Source of the DNA: PALSA-693 sp963781155
GTDB taxonomy: Bacteria > Actinomycetota > Acidimicrobiia > Acidimicrobiales > Palsa-688
Length of the DNA stretch: 64,000 nt
NCBI GenBank assembly: GCA_963781155.1
Contig: CAWAEC010000012.1
Coordinates: 248,001 to 312,000 of the forward strand
Direction: 5' to 3'
A model generated the notes under the pieces. The model worked only from the letters and a program-made list of their open reading frames with translations, made no database searches and had not been told where the DNA came from. Shown one piece after another: positions 35,208 to 44,103 of the stretch (the stretch's first letter is position 1; each line of letters begins with the position of its first letter). The position numbers were made by a program, and so were the translations under genes.

Positions 35208-36917
35208 TCACCTCATTTCGAGATATCGATGGACGAACATGACCGCCATGGCTCCCTCACCCACGGCGGAGGCCACCCGCTTGGCCGACTCGGCCCGGGC
35301 ATCGCCGGCGACGAACACTCCCGGGACGCTCGTCTCCAGGTGATACGGGGGCCGGTCGACAGTCCAGCCGCGCGGACGTGTCCCTTCGAGGGGGATGTCA
35401 GGCCCAGCTGGTACGAAACCCTGAGGGTCCCGTTCCACCACCCCATCGAGCCAGTCGGTCCGCGGTGCGGCGCCGATAAAAATGAACAGCCGCTGGCCAT
35501 CCACATTCTCGATGTGACCGGTAGTGTTGTCGCGCAGGGTCAGCGATTCGAGATGATCAGTGCCGTGAGCTTCGATCACCTCCGTACACGTACGCACCTT
35601 TATGTTCGAGATGCCGGCGATCTGCTGGATCAAGTAATAGGACATGGACGATTCCAGCGAGGGACCTCGTACCAACATTGTCACTGACCTTGCCCGGCGG
35701 GCAAAGTACACGGCGGCCTGGCCTGCGGAGTTGGCCCCACCGATGATGTACACGTCCTGGCCGACGCACTCGTTGGCTTCGCTGATGGCCGACCCGTAGA
35801 AGATGCCCCGGCCGGTCAACTGTGCGACGCCGGGAGCATTTAGCTGGCGGTAGGTCACACCGGTGGCCAGGACAACGGCGTGGGCGTCCAGGGAATCCCC
35901 GTCCGAGAAGCGAACGGTACGGGCGGAACCGTTGACTTCGATGCCGACCACTTCTCTCGTCGTGATCACCTCGGCGCCGAACTTGAGGGCTTGGCGGCGG
36001 GCTCGTTCCGTCAGTTGCGCCCCTGAGACACCATCGGGGAACCCCAGGTAATTCTCGATGCGCGAACTCTGGCCGGCCTGGCCTCCTGCCGCCGTGCGCT
36101 CGATCAGGACGGTCCGCAAACCTTCCGACGCACCGTAGACCGCGGCACCAAGACCCGCTGGACCCCCGCCGACTACCACCAGGTCGTAGAACCGCTCGGC
36201 CGGCCTGGTGTTGAGGCCCACCCGGGCGGCCAGCTCTGCGTCCGACGGCTCGACCAGGGTCTCACCGGCGGGAGTCACGACCACAGGCACATGCAGTGCA
36301 TCTGTCTCCGCCGCGGCCAGCAAGCGCTGCCCTTCGTCTTCGTCCGACGAATACCAGCGATACGGAACCTGGTTACGGGCCAGAAACTCACGCACCTCCG
36401 ACGTTCGGGCCGACCAGCGATGGCCGACCACCTTGGTCTCCGGAACGGGACGGTGATCCGATGCCCGCCAGGCGGACAGCAGGTCATCGATGACCGGATA
36501 GAGCTTTTCCTCGGGCGGATCCCAGGGCTTCAGCAGGTAATAGTCGAGGTCGACGACGTTGATGGCCTCGATGGCGGCGTTCGTGTCTGCGTAGGCGGTC
36601 AGCAGGACTCGCCGCGCACCGGGGAAGAGATCCATCGCCTCCTCGAGGAATTCGATGCCGTTCATCTGGGGCATGCGATAGTCGGCCAACATGACACTGA
36701 CCAGATCGCCACGGAGCTTCATCTCGCGCAGCGCATCGAGCGCCTCCTGCGCGGACTCGGCCCTGACGATCCGGTAATCCGAGCCGTAACGACGACGGAG
36801 ATCCCTGGCGACCGCCCGGGATACGCCTGGATCGTCGTCGACGGTGAGGATGGCAGGGCGGGCCGGCGCGCTCCCACTCTCGTCATTCCTGCCTTCGCTC
36901 CATGGCTCCATGCCCAT
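35208..36917 (-). CDS. Receiver domain fused to thioredoxin-reductase-like flavoprotein
   Basis: 569 aa. Residues 20-150 form a receiver domain with ILTVDDDPG (acid pocket), VMLADYRMP (phospho-Asp) and LLKPW (Lys). A thioredoxin-fold spacer follows (about 160-240). The C-terminal 330 residues match thioredoxin reductase: VVVGGGPAGLGAAVYGASEG (FAD), IIGGANSAGQAAVYFA (NAD(P)H) and VPGVFVAGDAR. The usual redox CxxC is absent; the corresponding segment reads GSAISEA. It may therefore sense redox state or reduce another acceptor. The partner kinase is encoded next to it. Confidence 0.93.
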   Translation of the reverse strand: MGMEPWSEGRNDESGSAPARPAILTVDDDPGVSRAVARDLRRRYGSDYRIVRAESAQEALDALREMKLRGDLVSVMLADYRMPQMNGIEFLEEAMDLFPGARRVLLTAYADTNAAIEAINVVDLDYYLLKPWDPPEEKLYPVIDDLLSAWRASDHRPVPETKVVGHRWSARTSEVREFLARNQVPYRWYSSDEDEGQRLLAAAETDALHVPVVVTPAGETLVEPSDAELAARVGLNTRPAERFYDLVVVGGGPAGLGAAVYGASEGLRTVLIERTAAGGQAGQSSRIENYLGFPDGVSGAQLTERARRQALKFGAEVITTREVVGIEVNGSARTVRFSDGDSLDAHAVVLATGVTYRQLNAPGVAQLTGRGIFYGSAISEANECVGQDVYIIGGANSAGQAAVYFARRARSVTMLVRGPSLESSMSYYLIQQIAGISNIKVRTCTEVIEAHGTDHLESLTLRDNTTGHIENVDGQRLFIFIGAAPRTDWLDGVVERDPQGFVPAGPDIPLEGTRPRGWTVDRPPYHLETSVPGVFVAGDARAESAKRVASAVGEGAMAVMFVHRYLEMR

Positions 36918-37024
36918 ACAGCCTACGTGGCAATGCCGCTCTGACCGACAGGCACTGGCGCAGGTGAGTTCGACGGACCCGCGTCCCTTTCGGGTCGACG
37001 GGGGGTCCTACGGCACGGCGGCCT

Positions 37025-37531
37025 TCATGACGGGTGCTCCCGCAGTTCCGCCAATACCAGGTCATCGGTCGGGAACGCGAGGGGAGGCAGGTTGCCCAAT
37101 TCGAAGAACCTGGCGTCGACAGCATCGTCACCGGCATGCACCTCGCCGCTCCGCCGGTACCCTTCGAACCAGATGCCGACGGTCTGGCGCTCGGGGCGCC
37201 AGAAGTTGCTGTGCACGGCCAGCACCGGGCCCAGGCCCACCACCAGACCGGTCTCCTCCAGCGCCTCCCTCGTCGCGGCCTGACGGACGTCCTCGTCCCA
37301 ACCAACATGACCGCACGGGATGCACCACAATCCGGCTTTGAGGCCGTATCCCCGCTCGACGAGAAGGACGCGACCGTCCTCCACAATCACCACCGCCACG
37401 CCGACGGTAGGCCGGCGGAACTGCCGGTGCCCGCATCCAGAGCACTCCCACGCGTCCTCGCCGTGCACCCGCGTCGGGCGGAGCTCGGTTGCGCAGCGAA
37501 CACAGAAGCGGGGAGCCGGGTAGTCACTCAT
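37025..37531 (-). CDS. Nudix hydrolase with N-terminal zinc ribbon
   Basis: 168 aa. An N-terminal zinc ribbon (CVRCATELRP, then CSGCGHRQF) precedes the Nudix domain with box GHVGWDEDVRQAATREALEE, which fits G-x5-E-x7-RE-x2-EE. The ribbon is typical of NudC-like and related diphosphatases, but the NudC SQPWPFPxS motif is absent. Likely hydrolyses a nucleotide diphosphate derivative. Confidence 0.9.
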   Translation of the reverse strand: MSDYPAPRFCVRCATELRPTRVHGEDAWECSGCGHRQFRRPTVGVAVVIVEDGRVLLVERGYGLKAGLWCIPCGHVGWDEDVRQAATREALEETGLVVGLGPVLAVHSNFWRPERQTVGIWFEGYRRSGEVHAGDDAVDARFFELGNLPPLAFPTDDLVLAELREHPS

Positions 37532-37632
37532 CGACCGGGAGTTTCGGAAATGGACCCGCAGCCTACCCGGGTGCCTCTTTTACCTGAGAATCGGCAGTTG
37601 AGGACGTGACCGCCGTTGGCTACGGTACGGCC

Positions 37633-38550
37633 ATGTCGGCTTGGCCGGACGCTTCGTATGATCGCTGGAAGCAGACGTGCGACACCCTGCACGCCCACAG
37701 CCAGGTTCTCGGCAAACTGGCAGTGAAGCTGGCTCCGCCGGAACCAGAGCTCCAGCACGCCGCCCTGCGCTTGACCGCTCGGGGCTGGGAGACGGCCCCG
37801 TTGCCCGCCCCCGACGGCTCGGGGTCGCTGGTGGTCACTCTGGACATGCGGGGCCACGGAGTGCTCATCGAACACAGCAGCGGAGGCGTCGAACAGGTCC
37901 CACTGGCGCCGGATCGGCCCGTTGGAACCGTCACCCGCGAGGTCCTGGCCGCGGTCCGAGACCTGGCCGGGCCCGTGGAAATCGACCAGACACCCCAGGA
38001 GGTGGCCTGGAACACGCCCCTCGACCAGGACACCGAACACGCCACCTACGACCCCAACCAGGTGGCCGACTACTTCGCCGCCGCCACTCAGGCGGCCCTC
38101 GTCCTGGCCGCGTTCCGCGCCCCGTACCGCGGGCGGTCGACTCCGGTCAACGCCTGGTGGGGGTCGTTTGATCTGGCCGTCAACCTGTTCTCCGGCGTGC
38201 CCGCCGACCCGCCGGCGAAGGATTTCATCACTCGCAACGCCATGGACGCCCAGGAGGTGGCCGTGGGCTGGTGGCCTGGCGACCCTCGGTATGGCAAGGC
38301 GGCGTTCTATGCGTACGCTCATCCGGCCCCCGAAGGTTTCCGCGGCCGGGCGCTGTCGCCCTCCCAGGCCCGGTGGGACGACGCTCTCGGCGAGTACATC
38401 CTGGATTGGGACGATGTGCGTGCCAGTGACGACCCCCACGCCTTCGCGTTGGATTTTGCCCGCAACGTGTTCCAACACGCGTGTGTGGTGTGCAGCTGGG
38501 ACCAGGCGCTCGCGGCCAGCGCCCAAGGAATGCCGCCTCCCGTCGCGTAA
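37633..38550 (+). CDS. DUF5996 protein
   Basis: 305 aa from ATG 37633; GTG 37606 in frame is less likely. Family features: YDRWKQTCDTLHAHSQVLGKLAVKLAPPE at the N-terminus, a central WGSFDLAVNLFSG, and the C-terminal GWWPGDPRYGKAAFYAYAHP. DUF5996 is widespread in actinobacteria; no activity is known to me. It is convergent with the peroxidase gene 15 bases downstream. Confidence 0.85.
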   Translation: MSAWPDASYDRWKQTCDTLHAHSQVLGKLAVKLAPPEPELQHAALRLTARGWETAPLPAPDGSGSLVVTLDMRGHGVLIEHSSGGVEQVPLAPDRPVGTVTREVLAAVRDLAGPVEIDQTPQEVAWNTPLDQDTEHATYDPNQVADYFAAATQAALVLAAFRAPYRGRSTPVNAWWGSFDLAVNLFSGVPADPPAKDFITRNAMDAQEVAVGWWPGDPRYGKAAFYAYAHPAPEGFRGRALSPSQARWDDALGEYILDWDDVRASDDPHAFALDFARNVFQHACVVCSWDQALAASAQGMPPPVA

Positions 38551-38565
38551 AACCGGCGGCGGGTT

Positions 38566-39639
38566 TCAGACCTGGGGGACGTCGCGCAACCCGCCAATGC
38601 CGAGCGACTGGCCGGCGTCGGGCGCAGGAGGAGGCGACGCGGCTGCCGGGTTGTCGACGGAGGCCCCGCTCCCCATCCCGGGCGGCGGAGGAGGATCCTC
38701 GAGGAAGTCGGCCGTCGGCACGAAAAACAGGGTGCCCGTCACGGCAGTCGAGAAATCAAGGATTCGGTCGTAGTTGCCGGGCGGATCACCAATGAACATG
38801 TGATCGAGCATTTCTTCGGTGACGCTCGGCGAACTGGAATAGGCAATGTAATAGGTACCGAATTCGTGATTCCCGACGCTTCCGAAGGGCATGTTATCGC
38901 GCAATATCTTCTCTTCTTCGCCGTCCGGGTCGGTAATAGTGTTGAGGGCTACGTGGGAATTCGACGGCTTGATGTCGTCGGGTAGTTCCACATTGGAGAG
39001 CTTGGTCCGTCCGATTACCCGCTCCTGTTCCTCGACGGGCAGGGCGTTCCAAGCGGAAAGGTCGTGCAGGTACTTCTGAACGATGACATAGCTCGACCCG
39101 GCGAAGTACGGGTCTTCGGCCCCGACCGTGACCGCGGCGGCGGCGGCCGGGCCCGCCGGGTTTTCCGTGCCGTCCACGAAGCCGAGCAGGTCGCGCACCT
39201 CGAAGTACCTGAACCCGTGGATCTCGTCCACGACCTGGACCGATCCCTCCAGCCGATCCATCACCTGGGAGGCGAGCTCGAAGCAGAGATCCATCTGCCC
39301 TGCTCTTATATGAAAAAGGATATCGCCCGGCGTGGAGACCGCATGATGCTTCTCCCCGTTCAGCGCCCGGAACGGGTGGAGCCCCGCCGGTCGGGGACCG
39401 GGGTACAAGCGGCCCCACGCGTCGGCGCCGATGCCGGCCACCACGGTCAGGTTCCCGTCGGGCACACGAAATCCGACCGTCCGTTGCAGGGCCGACAGGT
39501 CAGCCAACAGGTCGCGCACCACCGTCTCCGAACCGGGATTGATGGTCGTGACGAGGAAAATCGCGGCCACGGTCAGCGGGGAAAGGACCGGCTGGGGCAC
39601 CGCCTTCGGGGTGGGGACGGACGACTCGGCGGGGGTCAT
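38566..39639 (-). CDS. DyP-type peroxidase with encapsulin cargo tail
   Basis: 357 aa. Heme peroxidase of the DyP family: GFVDGTENP (residues 153-161, catalytic Asp156), proximal His229 in PSNSHVAL, and C-terminal segments NHEFGTYYIAYS and MFIGDPPGNYDRILDFS. After a Pro/Ala-rich linker of about 40 residues the chain ends in SLGIGGLRDVPQV. This matches encapsulin-targeting peptides (SLxIGxLR-type). No encapsulin gene is in the window. Cytosolic, probably sheltered in a nanocompartment and reducing peroxides. Confidence 0.95.
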   Translation of the reverse strand: MTPAESSVPTPKAVPQPVLSPLTVAAIFLVTTINPGSETVVRDLLADLSALQRTVGFRVPDGNLTVVAGIGADAWGRLYPGPRPAGLHPFRALNGEKHHAVSTPGDILFHIRAGQMDLCFELASQVMDRLEGSVQVVDEIHGFRYFEVRDLLGFVDGTENPAGPAAAAAVTVGAEDPYFAGSSYVIVQKYLHDLSAWNALPVEEQERVIGRTKLSNVELPDDIKPSNSHVALNTITDPDGEEEKILRDNMPFGSVGNHEFGTYYIAYSSSPSVTEEMLDHMFIGDPPGNYDRILDFSTAVTGTLFFVPTADFLEDPPPPPGMGSGASVDNPAAASPPPAPDAGQSLGIGGLRDVPQV

Positions 39640-39810
39640 TTACAGGTCCTCCTCATGTGCGGCCCGTCGGAGCCTAGCGACTCTGCCGGCGGTGTCCTAG
39701 GGTGCCTCGGCGAGGAGCTCGCCGTGTTGTGGACGCCCATGAATCAGAGGGGCGCGGATCTGTCCAGCAAACAGGGCGCGGGTGGCGCGGTCGGTCAAGA
39801 ATGATGACCA

Positions 39811-40683
39811 TCAAGAGCCGGAGGCGTCACGATCGCCGCGGAGGTCGACGACCACGCCGAGGTGATCACTGGGCCAAACGCCATCGACAGGTCCGTCGCC
39901 GATCAGGAAGGCACCGACCGGGTTGCCGACGGGAGCCGGACGAGGCCAGGAAACGAGAACGTAGTCGAGGCGACGCTCGGGCCAATAGCTGCCGGCCAGA
40001 TGAGGGTTGCGCCTTACCCACGTGTGACCTGAGTCCTCGCGCACCTGCGGCCAGCAGTCGTTGAACACCAGGCCCGCCACCGGCGCCGGGCTCCGTCCCG
40101 TGAGCAAGCGCAGCTCGTCGCTGTCGGGCACGGCGTTGAGATCTCCGCAGAGAAGCACGGTCGGTTCTCCGGACAGGTCCGAACGCAGACCCGCCGCCAA
40201 CGACAACAGGGCCCGCACTTGCTGTTGCCGGAGAGCGGACTCGTCGAAGCGGTAGGCCAGATGCGTCGCGATCACGGGCAGGGGACCAAAGGGCGCGGCC
40301 AGCACGGCCCACACCGCCCGGCGGGGGCCGGTGGTGCCGTCGGCGTTCGGAAGCCGCTGCTCTCCCTGATCGATCACCGGCCACCGGGAGAGCAGAGCGT
40401 TGCCGACCGTAAACAAACCGTCGCTGTCCGATTCGAAGCGGACCACCTGACATCCCAGCCGGTCGCCGAGCCGGTGAGCATCGTCACCGGTCGCCGAGTC
40501 GCCATACACTTCTTGCAAGCAAAGGACGTCCACGTTCACGGTCCGAAGCGTGGCCTCGATAGCGGCCAGCCTGCCGTCCGGATTATCGCCGAAGTGCGCC
40601 CACACATTCCACGTCGCCGCCCGCCAGACAGTGTCTCGATCGCCGGCATCCGCAGACCCTGTTGGCGAAGACATTTCCGTCAC
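39811..40683 (-). CDS. Endonuclease/exonuclease/phosphatase-family protein
   Basis: 290 aa from GTG 40683 (GAAGG upstream). EEP fold motifs: RAATWNVWAHFG (Asn), DVLCLQEVYG (Glu), IATHLAYRF, LLCGDLNAVPDSDELRLL (Asp/Asn), RRLDYVLVS and PSDHLGVVVDL (catalytic Asp-His). All metal and catalytic residues are present. Could be a secreted-looking nuclease relative or phosphodiesterase, but no signal peptide is visible. It starts eight bases after the stop of the M15 peptidase gene. Confidence 0.88.
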   Translation of the reverse strand: MTEMSSPTGSADAGDRDTVWRAATWNVWAHFGDNPDGRLAAIEATLRTVNVDVLCLQEVYGDSATGDDAHRLGDRLGCQVVRFESDSDGLFTVGNALLSRWPVIDQGEQRLPNADGTTGPRRAVWAVLAAPFGPLPVIATHLAYRFDESALRQQQVRALLSLAAGLRSDLSGEPTVLLCGDLNAVPDSDELRLLTGRSPAPVAGLVFNDCWPQVREDSGHTWVRRNPHLAGSYWPERRLDYVLVSWPRPAPVGNPVGAFLIGDGPVDGVWPSDHLGVVVDLRGDRDASGS

Positions 40684-40690
40684 CAGACCT

Positions 40691-41564
40691 TCAGCCGCCG
40701 GTCGACGAGAAGTGCTGGTAATCGGGGCTTGCGGTCCAGCGTCCACCCCATTGCCAGCCCACAGCGGCAAAGGCCTGCACCAGCTCTCCACCCGGAAGCG
40801 CCATTCCGGGGCGAACGTCGCTCCTATCCAGGTAGGGCGCCCCCGAGGGTGGAATGACCGCGGTGCCGTCCACGTACGGATTCTGGACGTCGTTCACGTC
40901 AATGGCTTCACCAAAGGCGTGGACCGACCATTGCGGGGGCCCGGGAGCGACGGCATAACGACAGTTGAACCCGGAGGTGTCGTCGGCGGCCGCGGCGGCG
41001 TTGTCGTTACCTCCGTAGGCGTCTTCGGGGATCATTTCCATAATCGGGAAGCGCTCCTGGTAGAGGGTGCGGAAGACCGTGATGACGCTGTCCACTACCG
41101 AAGCATTCACCACGATCGCGCCCGTATGGGTCTGGCTGTCGAATCCCCAGTACGTGAGGCGGATCATCCGCAGTTGGACCGGGCTGACCGGACATCCTGG
41201 CCGCCAGGTATGCGGTAGATCACCTGCGGTCACGCCAGCGACCGACGCCGCGAACGGGACGTTCACCTGCGGCGCGGCGGTGGTGGCGGTTGTCGTTGGC
41301 GCTGGAGTCGTGGGAGGAAGAGTTGGTGTCGGAGGTGGTGGTGGCCGGCACGGTAGTCGAAGGGGGGATTGTCGGGACCGTGGATGTGGGAGGCGGAGCC
41401 GTCGTGGCTGTCGCGGCCGTCGCGGCCCTGCCCCGACTGCCCGTCCCGCATGCGGCCACCGTCAGGAGTGCCATGACCGTGGCAACCAAAGGCCGGTAGC
41501 GTACACGCCGCCGGTCAAGGTTGGGATCCAGGGTGGTGCTCGGACGTGACCCGTATAGGCGCAA
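40691..41564 (-). pseudogene. M15-family peptidase lipoprotein, frameshifted in its linker
   Basis: The catalytic part (40691-41266) is intact: SVHAFGEAIDVN (zinc His and Asp) and WTASPDYQHF with the last His, as in D-alanyl-D-alanine carboxypeptidases of the M15C type. Upstream, another frame encodes a lipoprotein signal (PLVATVMALLTVAACGTGS) and a Thr/Pro-rich linker. The linker continues as PTLPPTTPAPTTTATTAAPQ in the peptidase frame, so a one-base frameshift near 41340 separates signal and enzyme. True mutation, slippage in the repetitive linker, or sequence error are all possible. Confidence 0.75.
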
Positions 41565-42499
41565 ACACTAGGGCCGGTGTTGCCAGAAGGCTGGTCGCAG
41601 CGGTAGTCCTGCTCGGGCTCGTCGGGATCGCTACGAGCTGCTCCCGCGCCGATGCTCACGCCACCGGCACCGTTCCCCGCTCGACGAGCTCCAACGCATC
41701 GACGGCTCCGCCGCTGCCACCCTCGTCGTCGACCCTCGCTCGCCGGCCGTTGCCGTCCCCCACCACCGTCGCTCCAGTGACAACTCCGTCGACGACTCCG
41801 TCGACGGCGCCCCGACCGAGCGCGCCCGGTACCACCAGCATCGCCCCCACGGCCCAGGCTGCTGCGCCGGCGTGCACCTCGAGCTTGCCCTCCAGCTTGA
41901 GCACGACGGGCTCGGCGCGGGCGCTCATCACGGTCGAGGCCTCCACCTACGACACGACGGTGGCGACGGTCGAAGCGTGGCAACGGTCTGGCACGTGCTG
42001 GGTCGCGGCAGGGGGCCCCTGGACTGGCCGCATCGGCGAGAACGGCTTCTCCGATCACCACCGCGAGGGCGACGGAACGACCCCAACCGGCATCTATGCT
42101 CTCGGCTCGGTGATGTATGGGAACGGGCCCAACCCCGGGGTGCAGGCGCCGTATCACCAGCTGGTCTGCGGGGACTGGTGGGACGAGGACCCCACGTCAC
42201 CGCTGTACAACACCTTCCAGCACGTTCCGTGCGGCCAGTCACCGCCGTTTGGAGGTGGCAGCGAGGCGCTCTGGACGGAGACGCTTCCGTACCCGATCTT
42301 TGCCGTGGTCGACTACAACGTCGATCCCGTCATTGCCGGCGGCGGGTCCGCCATCTTCGTCCACGCCGATACGGGTGCGGCCACCACGGGATGCGTCAGC
42401 CTCCCGCTCCCCGAACTCGAACAACTGCTCCGCTGGGTCAATCCCGCGAGTTCGCCCGCCATCGTGATGGGTCCTGCCAGCGAGATCACCCGGTTTTGA
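41546..42499 (+). CDS. L,D-transpeptidase (YkuD-like) lipoprotein
   Basis: 317 aa from GTG 41546. Lipoprotein signal with lipobox GIATSC near residue 32, then about 75 residues of Ser/Thr/Pro linker, then a YkuD-type domain: TPTGIYALGSVMYG, WWDEDPTSPLYNTF and the active site FVHADTGAATTGCVSLP, where His and Cys are present. The Cys motif lacks the usual HGC histidine (TGC here). It should act on peptidoglycan cross-links. Divergent to the M15 peptidase with overlapping 5' ends. Confidence 0.88.
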   Translation: MTRIGANTRAGVARRLVAAVVLLGLVGIATSCSRADAHATGTVPRSTSSNASTAPPLPPSSSTLARRPLPSPTTVAPVTTPSTTPSTAPRPSAPGTTSIAPTAQAAAPACTSSLPSSLSTTGSARALITVEASTYDTTVATVEAWQRSGTCWVAAGGPWTGRIGENGFSDHHREGDGTTPTGIYALGSVMYGNGPNPGVQAPYHQLVCGDWWDEDPTSPLYNTFQHVPCGQSPPFGGGSEALWTETLPYPIFAVVDYNVDPVIAGGGSAIFVHADTGAATTGCVSLPLPELEQLLRWVNPASSPAIVMGPASEITRF

Positions 42500-42677
42500 C
42501 GCGGGCGGGTGGCGACAGGAGCCGGGAGTTCGACGAGCTGGCCGGCGTTCGCGGTTGTCCGGAATTTTCGCCAGCCATCCGGGACGTTGATCTGGATGAT
42601 CCGGAGGCACCCCAGCGGAACATCTCGGGGCGGCCCCACGCTCACTGAGGTTCCCTAAAACAGGAAGGAGCACAGAG

Positions 42678-43082
42678 ATGTCGGATTCTCAGGCTGCGTC
42701 AGGGACAGACATTGTGACCAAGCTGAGCCCGCGATCCGTGAACGACACTGTTGCCCGTCTCACGGAGATGCTGAACACGAAAGGGATGAAGGTTTTCGCA
42801 GTGATCGATCAGCGCGCCGAGGCGCGACAGGTGGGGCTGGAATTGCGAGACACGACGCTGGTGATGTTCGGCAATCCGGTCGCAGGAACGCCGGTGATGG
42901 CCGCCGCGCCCTTGTCTGCCATTGATTTGCCTTTGAAGGTGGTGGTGTGGGCAGACGGGACGCAAACCAAGGTGTCGTACCTGTCAACTGCTGCACTCGC
43001 GGCCCGGTATGGCTTGACCACGGAGTTGGCCGCCAACCTGGCCGGGATCGAAGGCCTTACGGATGCGCTCGTTGCGCCCTAG
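42678..43082 (+). CDS. DUF302-domain protein
   Basis: 134 aa, AAGGAG upstream of ATG 42678. DUF302 fold: VNDTVARLTEMLNTKGMKVFAVIDQRAEARQVGL, the ELRDTTLVMFGNPVAGTPVM core, and DLPLKVVVWADG. A typical cytosolic stand-alone version of the family. Role unknown; it is often found beside redox or membrane stress genes. Followed by a convergent thioesterase gene 18 bases downstream. Confidence 0.9.
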   Translation: MSDSQAASGTDIVTKLSPRSVNDTVARLTEMLNTKGMKVFAVIDQRAEARQVGLELRDTTLVMFGNPVAGTPVMAAAPLSAIDLPLKVVVWADGTQTKVSYLSTAALAARYGLTTELAANLAGIEGLTDALVAP

Positions 43083-43100
43083 GCATGTGAGCTGAATCCT

Positions 43101-43949
43101 TCACACCCGGTGGAAGACCCCCAGAGCGGTCGTGGTGAGGCGATCCCCATTGCCCGCGTCGTGCAGCGCCAGATGAACGCCGACGCGGTCATGGCCCGGA
43201 ACGGCGCGACCGCTCACCACAAACGGCCCGATCTTGCCTCGCTGCATGTACATGACGGACCAATCTTCGATCTGCAGTTGGTCCGTGCCCGCCGCCTCCG
43301 TGGCCAGCTCCATGGCGGCGGCCTCCAGGGTGACCTGGATGGGCCCGTGGTGCAGCGAACCCGACGTGGAGCCGATGGACTGGCTGAGTTCCGGCAGTTC
43401 CCACTGACCGTCTGGCCGGCGGGTGGCGCCGAACGCCTCGTGCAGTGGCGGCAGGTTGGGGGAGTCCGGGATGCGTGGGCCGGGATCGACGTACGCGTAA
43501 CCGGGGGGCGCCTCGCCAAGGTTCACGCCGGTGCCGGTGGTGATGGCCAGGATCCGTTCGGGTTGATCGGCGTCCACGAGCTCCCCTTGGGTGAACCCGA
43601 CGCTGCGACCGCGGTGAATGCTGAAGGCCCGGGCTTTTACCGTGGTCACGCCGTTGCCTGCGTCCAAAAGGTGGACGGCACTCGTTATCGGGGCAGGCAC
43701 CCCGCCGGCGTCGCTCTTCATGCCGCCGGCGTCAGCGATGGCGATAGCGATCGGAGCCGCCATCAGCCCACCGGCCGGATTGCGCATGTCCCGGCGCAGG
43801 GGCATCAGCGACGTGTCCTCTTCTTCTGGATCTGCCCGTGACCCCAGGTAGCGATACGTCATGAGACCATCGGGTCCGCCCATGACCGCGGCGAACCGGG
43901 CCCAGAACTCTTCGGTCGTCGAGTGCTGCAACTCTTCAGCGCGTGTCAT
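43101..43949 (-). CDS. Double hot-dog acyl-CoA thioesterase-like protein
   Basis: 282 aa. Two hot-dog units: residues 50-135 (NPAGGLMAAPIAIAIADAGG, then TVKARAFSIHRGRSVGFTQGEL) and 195-282 (GSLHHGPIQVTLEAAAMELA, then DWSVMYMQRGKIGPFVVSG). The second carries the GSLHHGPI segment, where a PaaI-like enzyme has its active-site region. Probable acyl-CoA thioesterase or dehydratase-like protein; substrate unknown. It fits the acyl-CoA setting of the nearby thiolases. Confidence 0.72.
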   Translation of the reverse strand: MTRAEELQHSTTEEFWARFAAVMGGPDGLMTYRYLGSRADPEEEDTSLMPLRRDMRNPAGGLMAAPIAIAIADAGGMKSDAGGVPAPITSAVHLLDAGNGVTTVKARAFSIHRGRSVGFTQGELVDADQPERILAITTGTGVNLGEAPPGYAYVDPGPRIPDSPNLPPLHEAFGATRRPDGQWELPELSQSIGSTSGSLHHGPIQVTLEAAAMELATEAAGTDQLQIEDWSVMYMQRGKIGPFVVSGRAVPGHDRVGVHLALHDAGNGDRLTTTALGVFHRV

Positions 43950-43984
43950 GCCGCCAGGCTATGACACGTCGCCGGGGAGCGCTC

Positions 43985-44101
43985 GCGGTCGCCGGCGAGC
44001 CCCCTGGCGAGTCGGCAGCGAGCCCTGGCGAGACGCCGGCGAGCCCCCTGGCGAGTCGGCAGCGAGCGCTGGCGAGACGCCGGCGAGCCCCCTGGCAAGC
44101 G
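43985..44101 (+). repeat. 44-bp tandem repeat, about 2.5 copies
   Basis: GCCGGCGAGCCCCCTGGCGA begins at 43991, 44035 and 44079, giving an exact 44-base period with one or two substitutions. It fills the gap between the thioesterase and metallophosphoesterase genes. The period is not a multiple of three. Confidence 0.9.
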
Positions 44102-44103
44102 GC

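Noticed and set aside
38566..41266. An encapsulin gene expected beside the DyP cargo
   Set aside because: No reading in either direction resembles the HK97-fold shell protein; only DUF5996, EEP and M15 genes are there.
43985..44101. CRISPR or attachment site from the 44-base repeat
   Set aside because: No unique spacers, only 2.5 copies and no integrase or cas gene nearby.
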